Assembly (NCBI GenBank): GCA_020441665.1
Contig: JAGRLT010000021.1
Location: 1 to 41,418 of the forward strand
DNA length: 41,418 bases
From: Nitratireductor sp.
Lineage (GTDB): Bacteria > Pseudomonadota > Alphaproteobacteria > Rhizobiales > Rhizobiaceae
Direction of reading: 5' to 3'
Shown: piece by piece, positions 33,707 through 41,418 of the stretch
Layout: each line of letters starts with the position of its first letter
Numbering within the stretch: the first letter of the stretch is position 1
The notes under the pieces: generated by a model
Databases searched by the model: none
The model's input: the letters and a program-made list of their open reading frames with translations, nothing else
Told to the model about the DNA's origin: nothing
Made by a program: the position numbers and the translations under genes

Positions 33707-33936
33707 CGTTTGGCCGCGCGGGCCGGGTTGGAAATTGGTGTTGACTTAATCTTTATACAAGCGCATAAATTTATACAAGTGCATAAATTCATCCGGATGA
33801 ACAAAATGACCTGGCGCGGCGCGGGCGGCGGCTTCTCCTTACGGAAGCCGGGGCCGTATCGCCCCGCAGCCGTTCCGGCGCGCGGATCGACCGCATGCCG
33901 GCAGACTGGAAACAAACGCCCATCACGAGGACAACC
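33707..33936. promoter_or_regulatory. Divergent promoter region of the DDAH and CtlX-type genes
   Basis: This 230-bp spacer carries two back-to-back 18-bp repeats (33752-33787) and a TTGACT (33741-33746) / CATAAA (33764-33769) pair with 17-bp spacing for the rightward gene. The repeats overlap the -10 element. Confidence 0.6.
33752..33787. repeat. Tandem 18-bp operator-like repeats
   Basis: TTTATACAAGCGCATAAA (33752-33769) is followed at once by TTTATACAAGTGCATAAA (33770-33787), one mismatch. Each is roughly palindromic (TTTAT...ATAAA). They overlap the rightward promoter and are good candidates for binding of the TetR protein encoded at 34873. Confidence 0.7.
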
Positions 33937-34866
33937 ATGAAGAAGCGAAGTGTTCAGGCGCCTTCCGCCGCGGTGATGATCCGCCCGCATTGCTTTCGCC
34001 CGAACCCCGAAACCGAGGCCGACAACGCCTTTCAGACGGCGCCCGACGCCGGCGCCGCCGACGGCGTGGCCGCCCGCGCCCATGCCGAGGTCTCGGCCGC
34101 CGCCGAAACCCTGCGGGAAAACGGCGTGCGCATCGACCTGTTCGAGGACGAGGGCCCGGACACCCCGGACTCGGTCTTCCCCAACAACTGGTTTTCAACC
34201 CATCCGGGCGGGCATGTGGCGATCTATTCCATGTTCGCCAAGAGCCGGCGCGCCGAACGGCGGATGGATGTGATCGAGCTTCTCAAACGCGATTTCCGGG
34301 TACAGGACGTCATCGACTATTCCGGCCTCGAGCCCGACGGCCTGTTTCTGGAAGGGACCGGCGCCATGGTGCTCGACCATCTGGATCGCGTCGCCTACGT
34401 CATCCGCTCCAACCGCGCCAACCCGGTTCTGCTGGAACGCTTCTGCACCCATTTCAACTACGAGCCGATGGTTTTCGACGCGGTCGACCGGAATGGAACG
34501 CCGGTCTACCACACCAATGTGCTGATGTGCATCGCGACCGACTACGCCCTGATCGGCACCTGCATGATCCCCGATGCGGCACGCGCCGGAGAGATCGCCA
34601 CGCGCCTGAGCGAATCCGGCAAGGAGGTGATCGACCTTTCGATCGAGCAGATCGAGCGGTTTGCCGGCAACGCGATCGAGCTCCAGGGCCGCGACGGGCG
34701 CCTTCTCGCGCTGTCGCAGACCGCCTTTGACAGCCTGACTCCCGATCAGCGGGCAAAGATCGGCGAGAGCACGAAGCTGATCCCGCTGAACATCCCGACC
34801 ATCGAAATGGCAGGCGGCTCGGTGCGCTGCATGATCGCCGGCAATCACCTGGCCGAACGCGGCTGA
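33937..34866 (+). CDS. ctlX: CtlX-type citrulline hydrolase (amidinotransferase family)
   Basis: A 309-residue protein of the guanidino-modifying superfamily, close to the citrulline hydrolase CtlX that converts citrulline to ornithine, CO2 and ammonia. Visible are PNNWFSTHP (82-90), the acidic loop LEGTGAMVLD (138-147), catalytic His192 (VYHTNV) and nucleophile Cys298 (GGSVRCMI). The ATG at 33937 follows GAGG by 6 bases, and a TetR gene lies 6 bp downstream. With the divergent DDAH, dimethylarginine could be converted to ornithine in two steps. The symbol is tentative. Confidence 0.85.
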   Translation: MKKRSVQAPSAAVMIRPHCFRPNPETEADNAFQTAPDAGAADGVAARAHAEVSAAAETLRENGVRIDLFEDEGPDTPDSVFPNNWFSTHPGGHVAIYSMFAKSRRAERRMDVIELLKRDFRVQDVIDYSGLEPDGLFLEGTGAMVLDHLDRVAYVIRSNRANPVLLERFCTHFNYEPMVFDAVDRNGTPVYHTNVLMCIATDYALIGTCMIPDAARAGEIATRLSESGKEVIDLSIEQIERFAGNAIELQGRDGRLLALSQTAFDSLTPDQRAKIGESTKLIPLNIPTIEMAGGSVRCMIAGNHLAERG

Positions 34867-34872
34867 AGGCCA

Positions 34873-35553
34873 ATGCAGGACGAACATACGAATATCCGAA
34901 AAGAGAATACCGATGCCCGCCGGGCCGAGCTGATCGCGGCGACGCTGCAGGTGATCGCCCGGGACGGCGTGAAGGCGGCCACGGTCCGGGCGATCGCCAG
35001 CGAGGGCAAAGTCACCCAGGGGCTGATCCGCTATTATTTCCGTTCCAAGGACGACCTCATCGCGGCGGCCTATGAACTGCACATGTCGGAACTCATCGAC
35101 GCGGCGGACCGGGCTTCCAGCGGCCGGGAATCGGCAAGGAAGCGCCTTGCCCGGTTCATCCAGGTATCGCTGGAACCCCCCGTCACCAGCCGCGAGGCGG
35201 TGGCGATCTGGGCCGGCTTCTTTGAAATCCTGCTGCATGACGACGCCATGAATGCCAGCCACAAGCGCAGCTATGACAGGCTTCGCCTGCGTCTCAGGGC
35301 GCTGATCGCGGATGTGTTCGGGGAGGCCGGCACCCCGGCGAGTGACAGCAGGCTGCGCGGTCTGAGCATCGCCGGCAACGCCATTCTGGACGGGTTGTGG
35401 CTGGAAGGCGGCGCCTTGCCCGAGGCCTTCGAGAAAGGCGAGTTGGCCCGCATCGGGCTGGAAAGTTTCAGCGCCCTGCTCGGTACCGATCTGTGCAGCC
35501 TGACCGGGCCGGACGTCCAATCGGCACGCCCGCAATCGCCTCCCTCGAAATAG
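34873..35553 (+). CDS. TetR-family transcriptional regulator (BetI-like)
   Basis: A 226-residue TetR protein. The N-terminal helix-turn-helix spans about 15-62 (AELIAATLQVIARDGVKAATVRAIASEGKVTQGLIRYYFRSKDDLI), and the helical ligand domain follows. It is 6 bp after the CtlX-type gene and probably in one operon with it. The 18-bp repeats in front of that operon are the likely operator. The ligand may be methylarginine, citrulline or arginine. Confidence 0.9.
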   Translation: MQDEHTNIRKENTDARRAELIAATLQVIARDGVKAATVRAIASEGKVTQGLIRYYFRSKDDLIAAAYELHMSELIDAADRASSGRESARKRLARFIQVSLEPPVTSREAVAIWAGFFEILLHDDAMNASHKRSYDRLRLRLRALIADVFGEAGTPASDSRLRGLSIAGNAILDGLWLEGGALPEAFEKGELARIGLESFSALLGTDLCSLTGPDVQSARPQSPPSK

Positions 35554-35666
35554 GCCCGACGCCATCCGTTCCGGCCCAGCCCTCGGCCGCCGGATCGGCG
35601 CGCATTCCCGCCGATTGACACGACCCCTTCAAAAAATGCATCAGGCACGTTGGAAGGGATAAGACC

Positions 35667-36605
35667 ATGCAAACGATCCTCGGCGCTTCGGGGCAGATCG
35701 GACAGGAACTGGCTCGGTATCTGAGGGAAGATTTCGATGCTGAAATTCGGCTCGTGAGTCGAAACCCCCGGAAGGTGAATGCGACGGACCACCTGCGGGC
35801 CGCAAACCTCCTCGACGCCCAGCAGGCGCGACACGCCGTCGAAGGCTCGGACATCGTCTATCTGACCGCCGGGCTGCCGATGGATACGCAGATGTGGGTC
35901 GCGCAATGGCCCGTGATCATGAACAATGTGATCGATGCCTGCGCGGCCGGGAACGCACGGCTCGTCTTCTTCGACAACACCTATATGTATCCGCAGACCG
36001 CAGCCCCCCAGACGGAAGCAACGCCGTTTCGGCCCAATGGCGCCAAGGGCCGCGTTCGCGCGGAAATCGCCGAGGAGCTGCTCAGTGCCATGGCGCGCGG
36101 CCGCGTCGATGCAATGATCTGCCGGGCGCCCGAATTCTACGGGCCGGGCAAGACCCAAAGCATTACCAACACCTCCATCATCGACCCGCTGGCACAAGGC
36201 AGGGCGGCGCGTGTCCTGCTGCGCGACGACACCCTGCGCAGCCTGATCTATACGCCGGATGCCAGCCGGGCGATGGCCTTGCTCGGCAACACGCCGGACG
36301 CCTATGGCGAGACCTGGCACCTGCCCTGCGACGACGATCGCCTGACCTATCGAGCGTTCATCGAGCTCGCCGCCGAACGATTCGGCACAAGGCCGAGCTA
36401 CCGGGTATTGAAACGCTGGCAGCTGAGGCTGGCGGGCCTCTTCAGCCGCACGGTTCGTGATGCGTCGGAACTGCTGCCACGCTACGAAGCCGACAACATC
36501 TTCGTGTCGGAAAAGTTCAAGACGCGGTTTCCGGACTTCCAGGTGACCCGTTTCCGGGAGGGGCTGGAGGCCATCCACAGGGAGCGCTGCTCGCCGACGG
36601 AATAG
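35667..36605 (+). CDS. NAD(P)-binding SDR-extended (epimerase-like) protein
   Basis: A 312-residue Rossmann protein. The glycine motif GASGQIG (6-12) begins almost at the first residue, so the N-terminus is very short. The substrate region has FFDNTYMYPQ and RAPEFYGPGK, as in NAD-dependent epimerases. The catalytic YxxxK is not recognisable where expected (GAKGRVRAEIAEEL), so a non-catalytic or altered role is possible. The ATG at 35667 follows GGGATAAGACC. Neighbours give no pathway. Confidence 0.75.
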   Translation: MQTILGASGQIGQELARYLREDFDAEIRLVSRNPRKVNATDHLRAANLLDAQQARHAVEGSDIVYLTAGLPMDTQMWVAQWPVIMNNVIDACAAGNARLVFFDNTYMYPQTAAPQTEATPFRPNGAKGRVRAEIAEELLSAMARGRVDAMICRAPEFYGPGKTQSITNTSIIDPLAQGRAARVLLRDDTLRSLIYTPDASRAMALLGNTPDAYGETWHLPCDDDRLTYRAFIELAAERFGTRPSYRVLKRWQLRLAGLFSRTVRDASELLPRYEADNIFVSEKFKTRFPDFQVTRFREGLEAIHRERCSPTE

Positions 36606-36732
36606 GCAGTAGCCTGGTTTTGCGACGGGGGAAATTCACTTGATGCTTTTACCGCACCAACATGGCTAGCGGGAATTCTGGATGCAGTGTTATCATCGGT
36701 TTCGATGGTGGAACGGCGCACAAGGTAGTCGA

Positions 36733-37797
36733 ATGCAGAAAGCAGTTTTCGCGGCGGTTCTCGGTCTGGGCGTCTGCGCCTTGGCCACGCCGGCGGCGGC
36801 CGACGGGCCGCTGTTGACCGAGATCGTCGTGGTCGAAGCCACCCCCCAGGCTCAGGACTACTCCCTGACCGGCGAGGTGCGCGCCCGCGACAGCGTCAGC
36901 GCGGCCTTTCCGGTTGCGGGGCGCGTTGTCGAGATCTTTGCCGATGAGGGCGAGACGGTGGCGGCAGGTCAAGTGCTGGCGCGGCTCGATGCGGTGCAGC
37001 AGCAGCAGGCGCTGCGCGCTGCCGAAGCCGGGCTGACCACCGCCGAGGCCGATCAGCGGCAGGCGGCGGACGATCTGGCGCGCGAGGAAGAACTGCTGGC
37101 GCGCGGAGCGACGACCCGCGCGGCGCGCAATACCGCCAGCGACAAGCTTCACATCGCGGACGGCACGCTGGGCCAGGCCCGCGCCGAACTGGATCGCGCG
37201 CAAAAGGCACTGGCCGACACCGAACTGACCGCTCCCGCGGCCGCGACGGTGACGGCAAGGATGGCCGAGGCGGGTCAGGTCGTCGGCGCCGCTCAGCCGG
37301 TGATGGATCTGGCCCTTTCGACCGGCCTCGAGGCGGTGTTTCAAGTTCCCGAGGTCCTGTTGACCGGCGAGGCGCCGCCCGCCGACATCCGCCTGACCCG
37401 GCTCGCCGATCCGGCGACGGCGTTTTCCGGCACGATCAGCGAGATAGCACCCCTGGTGGACGAGAGGACCGGCACGGTTGAGATCACGGTGCGCATCGAC
37501 AATCCGCCTCCGGGACTGACCTATGGCGAGGCGGTGCGAGGAACGGCGACCGTCACCGAGCCCGGACAGATCGTGCTGCCCTACACCGTCCTGTCGGCCA
37601 GTGGCGACGCTCCCGCGGTCTGGACGGTCGATCCCGAGACCAGGGCCGTGACGCTGACGCCGATCGAGGTGGAGCGCTATCTTACCGGCCGGATCGTCGT
37701 CGCCTCGGGCCTTGGCGCGGGCGATCTGGTCGTGGCGCGGGGGGCGCAGTTCCTGTTTCCCGGCCGCGTGGTGCAGGCCGTGGGAGAAGCACAATGA
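36733..37797 (+). CDS. RND efflux periplasmic adaptor (membrane fusion protein), first of two
   Basis: A 354-residue secreted adaptor of a tripartite pump. It has a signal peptide (MQKAVFAAVLGLGVCALATPAAAD), the lipoyl-type half (GEVRARDSVSAAFPVAGRVVEIFADEGETVAAGQVLARLD) and a coiled-coil hairpin rich in Ala/Gln/Glu (about 85-150). A beta-barrel and membrane-proximal end follow. The start is the ATG at 36733 after AAGGTAG. It overlaps the next adaptor gene by 4 bp. It links the RND pump to an outer-membrane channel; no such channel gene is in the window. Confidence 0.9.
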   Translation: MQKAVFAAVLGLGVCALATPAAADGPLLTEIVVVEATPQAQDYSLTGEVRARDSVSAAFPVAGRVVEIFADEGETVAAGQVLARLDAVQQQQALRAAEAGLTTAEADQRQAADDLAREEELLARGATTRAARNTASDKLHIADGTLGQARAELDRAQKALADTELTAPAAATVTARMAEAGQVVGAAQPVMDLALSTGLEAVFQVPEVLLTGEAPPADIRLTRLADPATAFSGTISEIAPLVDERTGTVEITVRIDNPPPGLTYGEAVRGTATVTEPGQIVLPYTVLSASGDAPAVWTVDPETRAVTLTPIEVERYLTGRIVVASGLGAGDLVVARGAQFLFPGRVVQAVGEAQ

Positions 37798-38843
37798 TCC
37801 GCTGGCTCGCCTTCACGCTGTGCATGGCGCTGCCGGCCGCCGCTGCCGCCGCCGAGACGCCACGCCCGGTGGTATCGCAGATCGTCGACCTTACCGACGC
37901 GCTGGCCGCCAACTATGTCGGCACGGTCTCGGCCCGCATCGAGGCCGATCTCGGCTTTCCGATGATCGGCACCATCGCCGAACGGCCGGCCTCGCAGGGG
38001 GATCTGGTGGCGAAGGGCGACGTGCTGGCCAGGCTCGATCCCGAGGATCTCGATGCCAGCGTCCGCTCGGCCGAGTCCGGCGTGGCGGTGGCCGAGGCGC
38101 AGGCAGCCTCGACACGCGATGCCCGCGACAGGGCGAGCGAACTGGCCGCGCGGGGCGCCGGGGCACAGACCCGGCTGGACTCTGCCGAGCGCGCGCTGAT
38201 CGCAGCCGACGCGCAGGTCGAACAGGCCCGGGCCGCATTGGTCCGCGCGCGCGACATTCGCGCTTTGGCCACGCTCACCGCCCCGCAGGACGGGATCATC
38301 ACCACGGTATACGAGGAGCCGGGAGCAACGGTTGCCGCCGGTGCCCCGGTGCTGCGTCTGTCGGGCACCGGCGAGCGCGAGATCGTGATCGACCTGAGCG
38401 AACGCGATACCGCCGCCCTGCGGCCGGGAACCGAGTTCATCGCCAGCCTGATCGCCAATCCCGAGGTCACGGCGCGCGCCCGGCTTGACCGGATCGACCC
38501 GGTGGCCGAACGCAGCACTCGCACCCGCAGGGCGCATCTGCGCCTCAACGCGCCGCCCGAGGCCTTCCGGCTGGGCGCACTCGCCCATGCCCGGCTCGCC
38601 ACCGGCCCCGAGGCCGCCGTGGTGATTCCTAGCACCGCGCTGCTCGACCCCGACACCGACCCGATGGTCTGGGTGGTCGACCGCACCGACAACACCGTGC
38701 ACCGGCGTGCCGTGACCGTGGGCGCAACGCTCGAAGCGTTCACCGTCATCGCAGCCGGCCTTTCCGAGGGCGACGAGATCGTCACGCGCGGCATCCACTC
38801 CCTGACCGACGGCCAGACCGTCGGCGCGCAGGTATCGCGATGA
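37794..38843 (+). CDS. RND efflux periplasmic adaptor, second of two
   Basis: A 349-residue adaptor with signal peptide MIRWLAFTLCMALPAAAAAAET. It has the lipoyl half (DLGFPMIGTIAERPASQGDLVAKGDVLARLD), an Ala-rich hairpin and the barrel. It overlaps both neighbours by 4 bp (ATGA), so translation is tightly coupled to the first adaptor and to the pump. Pumps with two different adaptors are known, such as TriABC of Pseudomonas. Confidence 0.9.
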   Translation: MIRWLAFTLCMALPAAAAAAETPRPVVSQIVDLTDALAANYVGTVSARIEADLGFPMIGTIAERPASQGDLVAKGDVLARLDPEDLDASVRSAESGVAVAEAQAASTRDARDRASELAARGAGAQTRLDSAERALIAADAQVEQARAALVRARDIRALATLTAPQDGIITTVYEEPGATVAAGAPVLRLSGTGEREIVIDLSERDTAALRPGTEFIASLIANPEVTARARLDRIDPVAERSTRTRRAHLRLNAPPEAFRLGALAHARLATGPEAAVVIPSTALLDPDTDPMVWVVDRTDNTVHRRAVTVGATLEAFTVIAAGLSEGDEIVTRGIHSLTDGQTVGAQVSR

Positions 38844-41418
38844 ACGGCTTCAACCTTTCGGACTGGGCGCTCAAGCACCGGTCCTTCGTCTGGTTCCTGA
38901 TGATCGTGTCGCTGCTGGCGGGCGCGATGGCCTATTTCACGATCGGCCGGGAAGAGGACCCGAATTTCTCGATCAAGACGATGATCGTCTCCGCCGCGCT
39001 TCCAGGGGCGAATGTCGAGGAAACGCTGACCCAGGTCACCGACCGCATCGAGAAGAAGCTAGAGGATATCGACGCGCTGGATTTCACCCGCTCGGTCACG
39101 CGACCCGGCCAGTCGATCGTCTTCATCGAGCTTCTGCCCACCACCAGAGCGGCGGAACTGCCCCGCATCTGGCAGCAGGTCCGCAACATGATGGCCGACA
39201 TCCGGCCCGAATTTCCCGCCGAATTCGCCGGCTTCACCTTCAACGACAGTTTCGGCGACGTGTTCGGCAACATCTTCGCCTTCACATCCGACGGGTTTTC
39301 CCCGCGCGAGGTGCGCGACCACGTCGAGGAGGTGAAGCGCGCCGTGCAGTCCCTGCCCGATGCCGGCAAGGTGGAGATCTTCGGCACCCGCGACGAAGTC
39401 ATCTACATGGAGTTCTCGACCGAGCAGCTCGCCGCCCTGGGGCTCAACCAGCAGGCGGTGCAGGCCACGCTGGCGGCACAGAACGCCATCGTCTCCTCGG
39501 GCGTGATCGAGGCCGGGCCGGAACGGGTTCTGGTGCGCGTCGGCGGCCAGTTCTCCAATGCGCAAAGCCTTGCGGACATAAACCTTCGTGTCGGCGACCG
39601 TTTCTTCCGGCTTGCCGACGTCGCCACCATCCGGCGCGGCTATGAGGATCCGCCCTCGGAACTCTTCCGCTACAACGGGCAGGAGGCGGTCGGCCTTGCC
39701 GTCGGCATGCGGCAGGGCGCCAACATCGTCGATTTCGGCACCGAACTGGAACAGGTCATGACCGAGGTCGAGGCAGGCCTGCCCATCGGCATCGAGATTC
39801 ACCAGGTCGCCGACCAGCCCCATGTCGTGGAAGAGGCGGTGGGGCATTTCCTCCAGGCCCTTCTCGAAGCCGTGCTGATCGTTCTGGCGGTCAGCTTCAT
39901 CTCTCTCGGCCTGCGCGCCGGATTGGTGGTGACGCTGACCATCCCGCTGGTGCTGGCGATCACCTTCGTCGTGATGCAGCAGACCGGCTTCACCCTGCAA
40001 CGGATCTCGCTCGGCGCGCTCATCATCGCTCTCGGCCTGCTGGTGGACGATGCGATGATCGCGATCGAAACCATGATCTCGCGCCTGGAAAAGGGCGAGA
40101 GCCTGACCAGGTCCGCTTCCTATGCCTGGAGCTCGATCGCCTTTCCGATGCTGTCGGGAACGCTGGTGACGGTTACGGGCTTCATTCCCATCGGGCTCAA
40201 TTCCTCGGCCGCGGGCGAGTTCACCTTCTCGCTTTTCGTGGTGATCGCGGTGTCGCTGATCGTGTCGTGGATCGTCGCCGTGCTGTTCGCGCCGCTGATC
40301 GGCGTGACGATGCTGCCGAAGTCGATGAAGCATCACAGCGGCGAACCCGGGCGGCTGCGCAAGGCCTTTCACCGGGCACTCCTGGCGGCGATGCGCTACC
40401 GCTGGGTGACCATCGGCGCGACCGTTGCCGTCTTCGCCCTGTCGATCTTCGGGATGCGTTTCGTCGAGCAGCAGTTCTTTCCCAATTCCGACCGGCCTGA
40501 ACTGATCGTCGATTTCGACCTGCCGCAGAATGCCTCGATCTCCGAAACGCGGGCCCAGATCGAGCGGATGGAAACCTTCCTGACGGACGACGACAACGTG
40601 CTGTTCTGGTCGTCCTATGTCGGGCGCGGCGCACCACGTTTCCTTCTCTCCTATGATGTCGCCACGCCCTCGCCCAGCACCGGCCAGATCGTCATCCAGA
40701 CGCCGTCGGTGGAAGCACGGGACGCCCTGCGCGAGAAGTTGCGCGGGATCGCCGAAACCCGGTTTCCGGGCATCGACATCTTCGTCAAACTGCTCGAAAT
40801 CGGCCCGCCGGTGGGTCGCCCCGTTCAATACCGCATGTCGGGCCCGGACATCGAGACGCTGCGCGACAAGGCGCGCGAGCTGACGGCCGTCGTCGCCAGC
40901 GATCCCCGCCTTGCCTACATCGTCATGAACTGGAACGAGCCGGCGCGCATGCTGCGGGTCGAAATCCTGCAGGACAAGGCGCGGCAGCTCGGCATCAGCC
41001 AGCGCGACATCGCGGCGGCGCTGAATACGATCTATGACGGCACCCCCATCACCCAGCTGCGCGACGATGCTTATCTCATCGACATCATCGCCCGTGGCGA
41101 CGCCCGCTCGCGCGCTGTCGTCGAAGCCCTGCCCGAGCTTCAGCTTTCGGCCGGCGACGGGCGGGCGATCCCGCTGCGCTCGGTGGCGACCTTCAGCTAT
41201 CAGACCGAACAGCCGGTGATCCATCAACGCGACCGGAAGCCGACCATCACCATCGAGGCGGCGATTTCGACCAAGGATCAGCCGGCGACCATCGTTTCGG
41301 ATCTGGCGGGCAAGGTCGCCGCCTTCGACGCCGCTCTGCCGCCGGGTTACAGGGTCGAGGTCGGCGGCACCGTCGAAAGCTCCGCCGACAGCCAGGCGCC
41401 GATCGCGGCGGTGGTGCC
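38840..41418 (+). CDS. RND efflux pump subunit (AcrB/MdtB-like), truncated by window end
   Basis: Reading from the ATG at 38840 gives an uninterrupted frame of 859 complete codons to the window end, so the C-terminal part is missing. The N-terminus MNGFNLSDWALKHRSFVWFLMIV and the first periplasmic domain fit the family. The fourth membrane segment carries the proton-relay Asp pair in LIIALGLLVDDAMIAIE, typical of RND pumps. The start overlaps the second adaptor stop by 4 bp. It exports drugs or toxic compounds together with both adaptors. Substrates are unknown. Confidence 0.93.
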   Translation, partial: MNGFNLSDWALKHRSFVWFLMIVSLLAGAMAYFTIGREEDPNFSIKTMIVSAALPGANVEETLTQVTDRIEKKLEDIDALDFTRSVTRPGQSIVFIELLPTTRAAELPRIWQQVRNMMADIRPEFPAEFAGFTFNDSFGDVFGNIFAFTSDGFSPREVRDHVEEVKRAVQSLPDAGKVEIFGTRDEVIYMEFSTEQLAALGLNQQAVQATLAAQNAIVSSGVIEAGPERVLVRVGGQFSNAQSLADINLRVGDRFFRLADVATIRRGYEDPPSELFRYNGQEAVGLAVGMRQGANIVDFGTELEQVMTEVEAGLPIGIEIHQVADQPHVVEEAVGHFLQALLEAVLIVLAVSFISLGLRAGLVVTLTIPLVLAITFVVMQQTGFTLQRISLGALIIALGLLVDDAMIAIETMISRLEKGESLTRSASYAWSSIAFPMLSGTLVTVTGFIPIGLNSSAAGEFTFSLFVVIAVSLIVSWIVAVLFAPLIGVTMLPKSMKHHSGEPGRLRKAFHRALLAAMRYRWVTIGATVAVFALSIFGMRFVEQQFFPNSDRPELIVDFDLPQNASISETRAQIERMETFLTDDDNVLFWSSYVGRGAPRFLLSYDVATPSPSTGQIVIQTPSVEARDALREKLRGIAETRFPGIDIFVKLLEIGPPVGRPVQYRMSGPDIETLRDKARELTAVVASDPRLAYIVMNWNEPARMLRVEILQDKARQLGISQRDIAAALNTIYDGTPITQLRDDAYLIDIIARGDARSRAVVEALPELQLSAGDGRAIPLRSVATFSYQTEQPVIHQRDRKPTITIEAAISTKDQPATIVSDLAGKVAAFDAALPPGYRVEVGGTVESSADSQAPIAAVV

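Noticed and set aside
32096..33940. 614-codon plus-strand open frame across aqpZ and DDAH
   Set aside because: It runs antisense to two recognised genes and their gap, with composition typical of a shadow frame.
39059..41227. Long minus-strand open frame of 722 codons opposite the RND pump gene
   Set aside because: The plus strand encodes a clear RND pump with all motifs; the antisense frame is a product of GC-rich third positions and is full of His, Arg, Asp and Gln without any family pattern.
1..41418. CRISPR array, prophage or integrative element
   Set aside because: No regularly spaced repeats, integrase, transposase or phage structural gene is visible; only the small inverted-repeat element and the Panacea module suggest transfer.

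Overview
The window is GC-rich, densely coded alphaproteobacterial DNA with short spacers and many ATGA stop/start overlaps. I would place it in the Hyphomicrobiales or a neighbouring order. The reasons are the many ABC and TTT uptake systems, each paired with its own GntR- or LysR-type regulator and catabolic enzymes, and the dimethylarginine/citrulline hydrolase pair. No rRNA, tRNA, CRISPR array or intact insertion sequence was seen.

Layout. (1) 24-3041: the proton-translocating transhydrogenase pntAB, followed by a small GNAT protein and an I78-type inhibitor lipoprotein. (2) 3930-14983: a guanidino/polyamine block. It holds an agmatinase-family ureohydrolase, a LysR regulator, a cupin, a PuuB-like FAD oxidoreductase, a complete PotABCD-type uptake system, a large metal-dependent amidohydrolase and a C45-type peptidase. 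An 18-bp site ending in CAAATG recurs before the ureohydrolase, between lysR and the cupin, and before potA, so LysR may control the whole block. (3) 15103-15453: a 351-bp element with 36/37-bp inverted ends flanked by TA, resembling an IS630-type MITE, followed by a run of 12 G. (4) 15536-20473, all minus strand: a VOC protein, a gamma-glutamylcyclotransferase-like protein, a polar amino acid ABC transporter, a GntR regulator and a small coupled unknown protein. Two copies of TTCATATA-N8-TATATGAA lie before the first two genes. (5) 20918-30108: an acid-sugar catabolic block with an iron-type alcohol dehydrogenase, a TTT transporter (TctB, TctC, TctA), a DapA-family lyase, a D-2-hydroxyacid dehydrogenase, a PdxA-like dehydrogenase, a GntR regulator and a DUF1537 kinase. 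The PdxA-like plus DUF1537 pair is the known signature of D-threonate/D-erythronate breakdown to dihydroxyacetone phosphate. A matching palindrome lies over two promoters of this block.

(6) 30390-31792: a less GC-rich insertion-like module with a Panacea-type antitoxin gene, a small coiled-coil/membrane protein gene (candidate toxin) and an unknown convergent gene that overlaps it by 42 bp. (7) 32063-35553: aquaporin Z, then divergent dimethylarginine hydrolase and CtlX-type citrulline hydrolase with a TetR regulator. Together these could turn dimethylarginine into ornithine. A tandem 18-bp operator-like repeat lies in the divergent promoter. (8) 35667-41418: an SDR-type protein, then a tripartite RND efflux operon with two adaptor genes and the pump, which is cut by the window end.

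The least described parts are the Panacea/membrane-protein/convergent-gene module, the GntR-coupled unknown small protein beside the poly-G tract, and the GGCT-like/VOC/ABC cluster with its paired long operators. All functions are read from sequence only; no database search was run.
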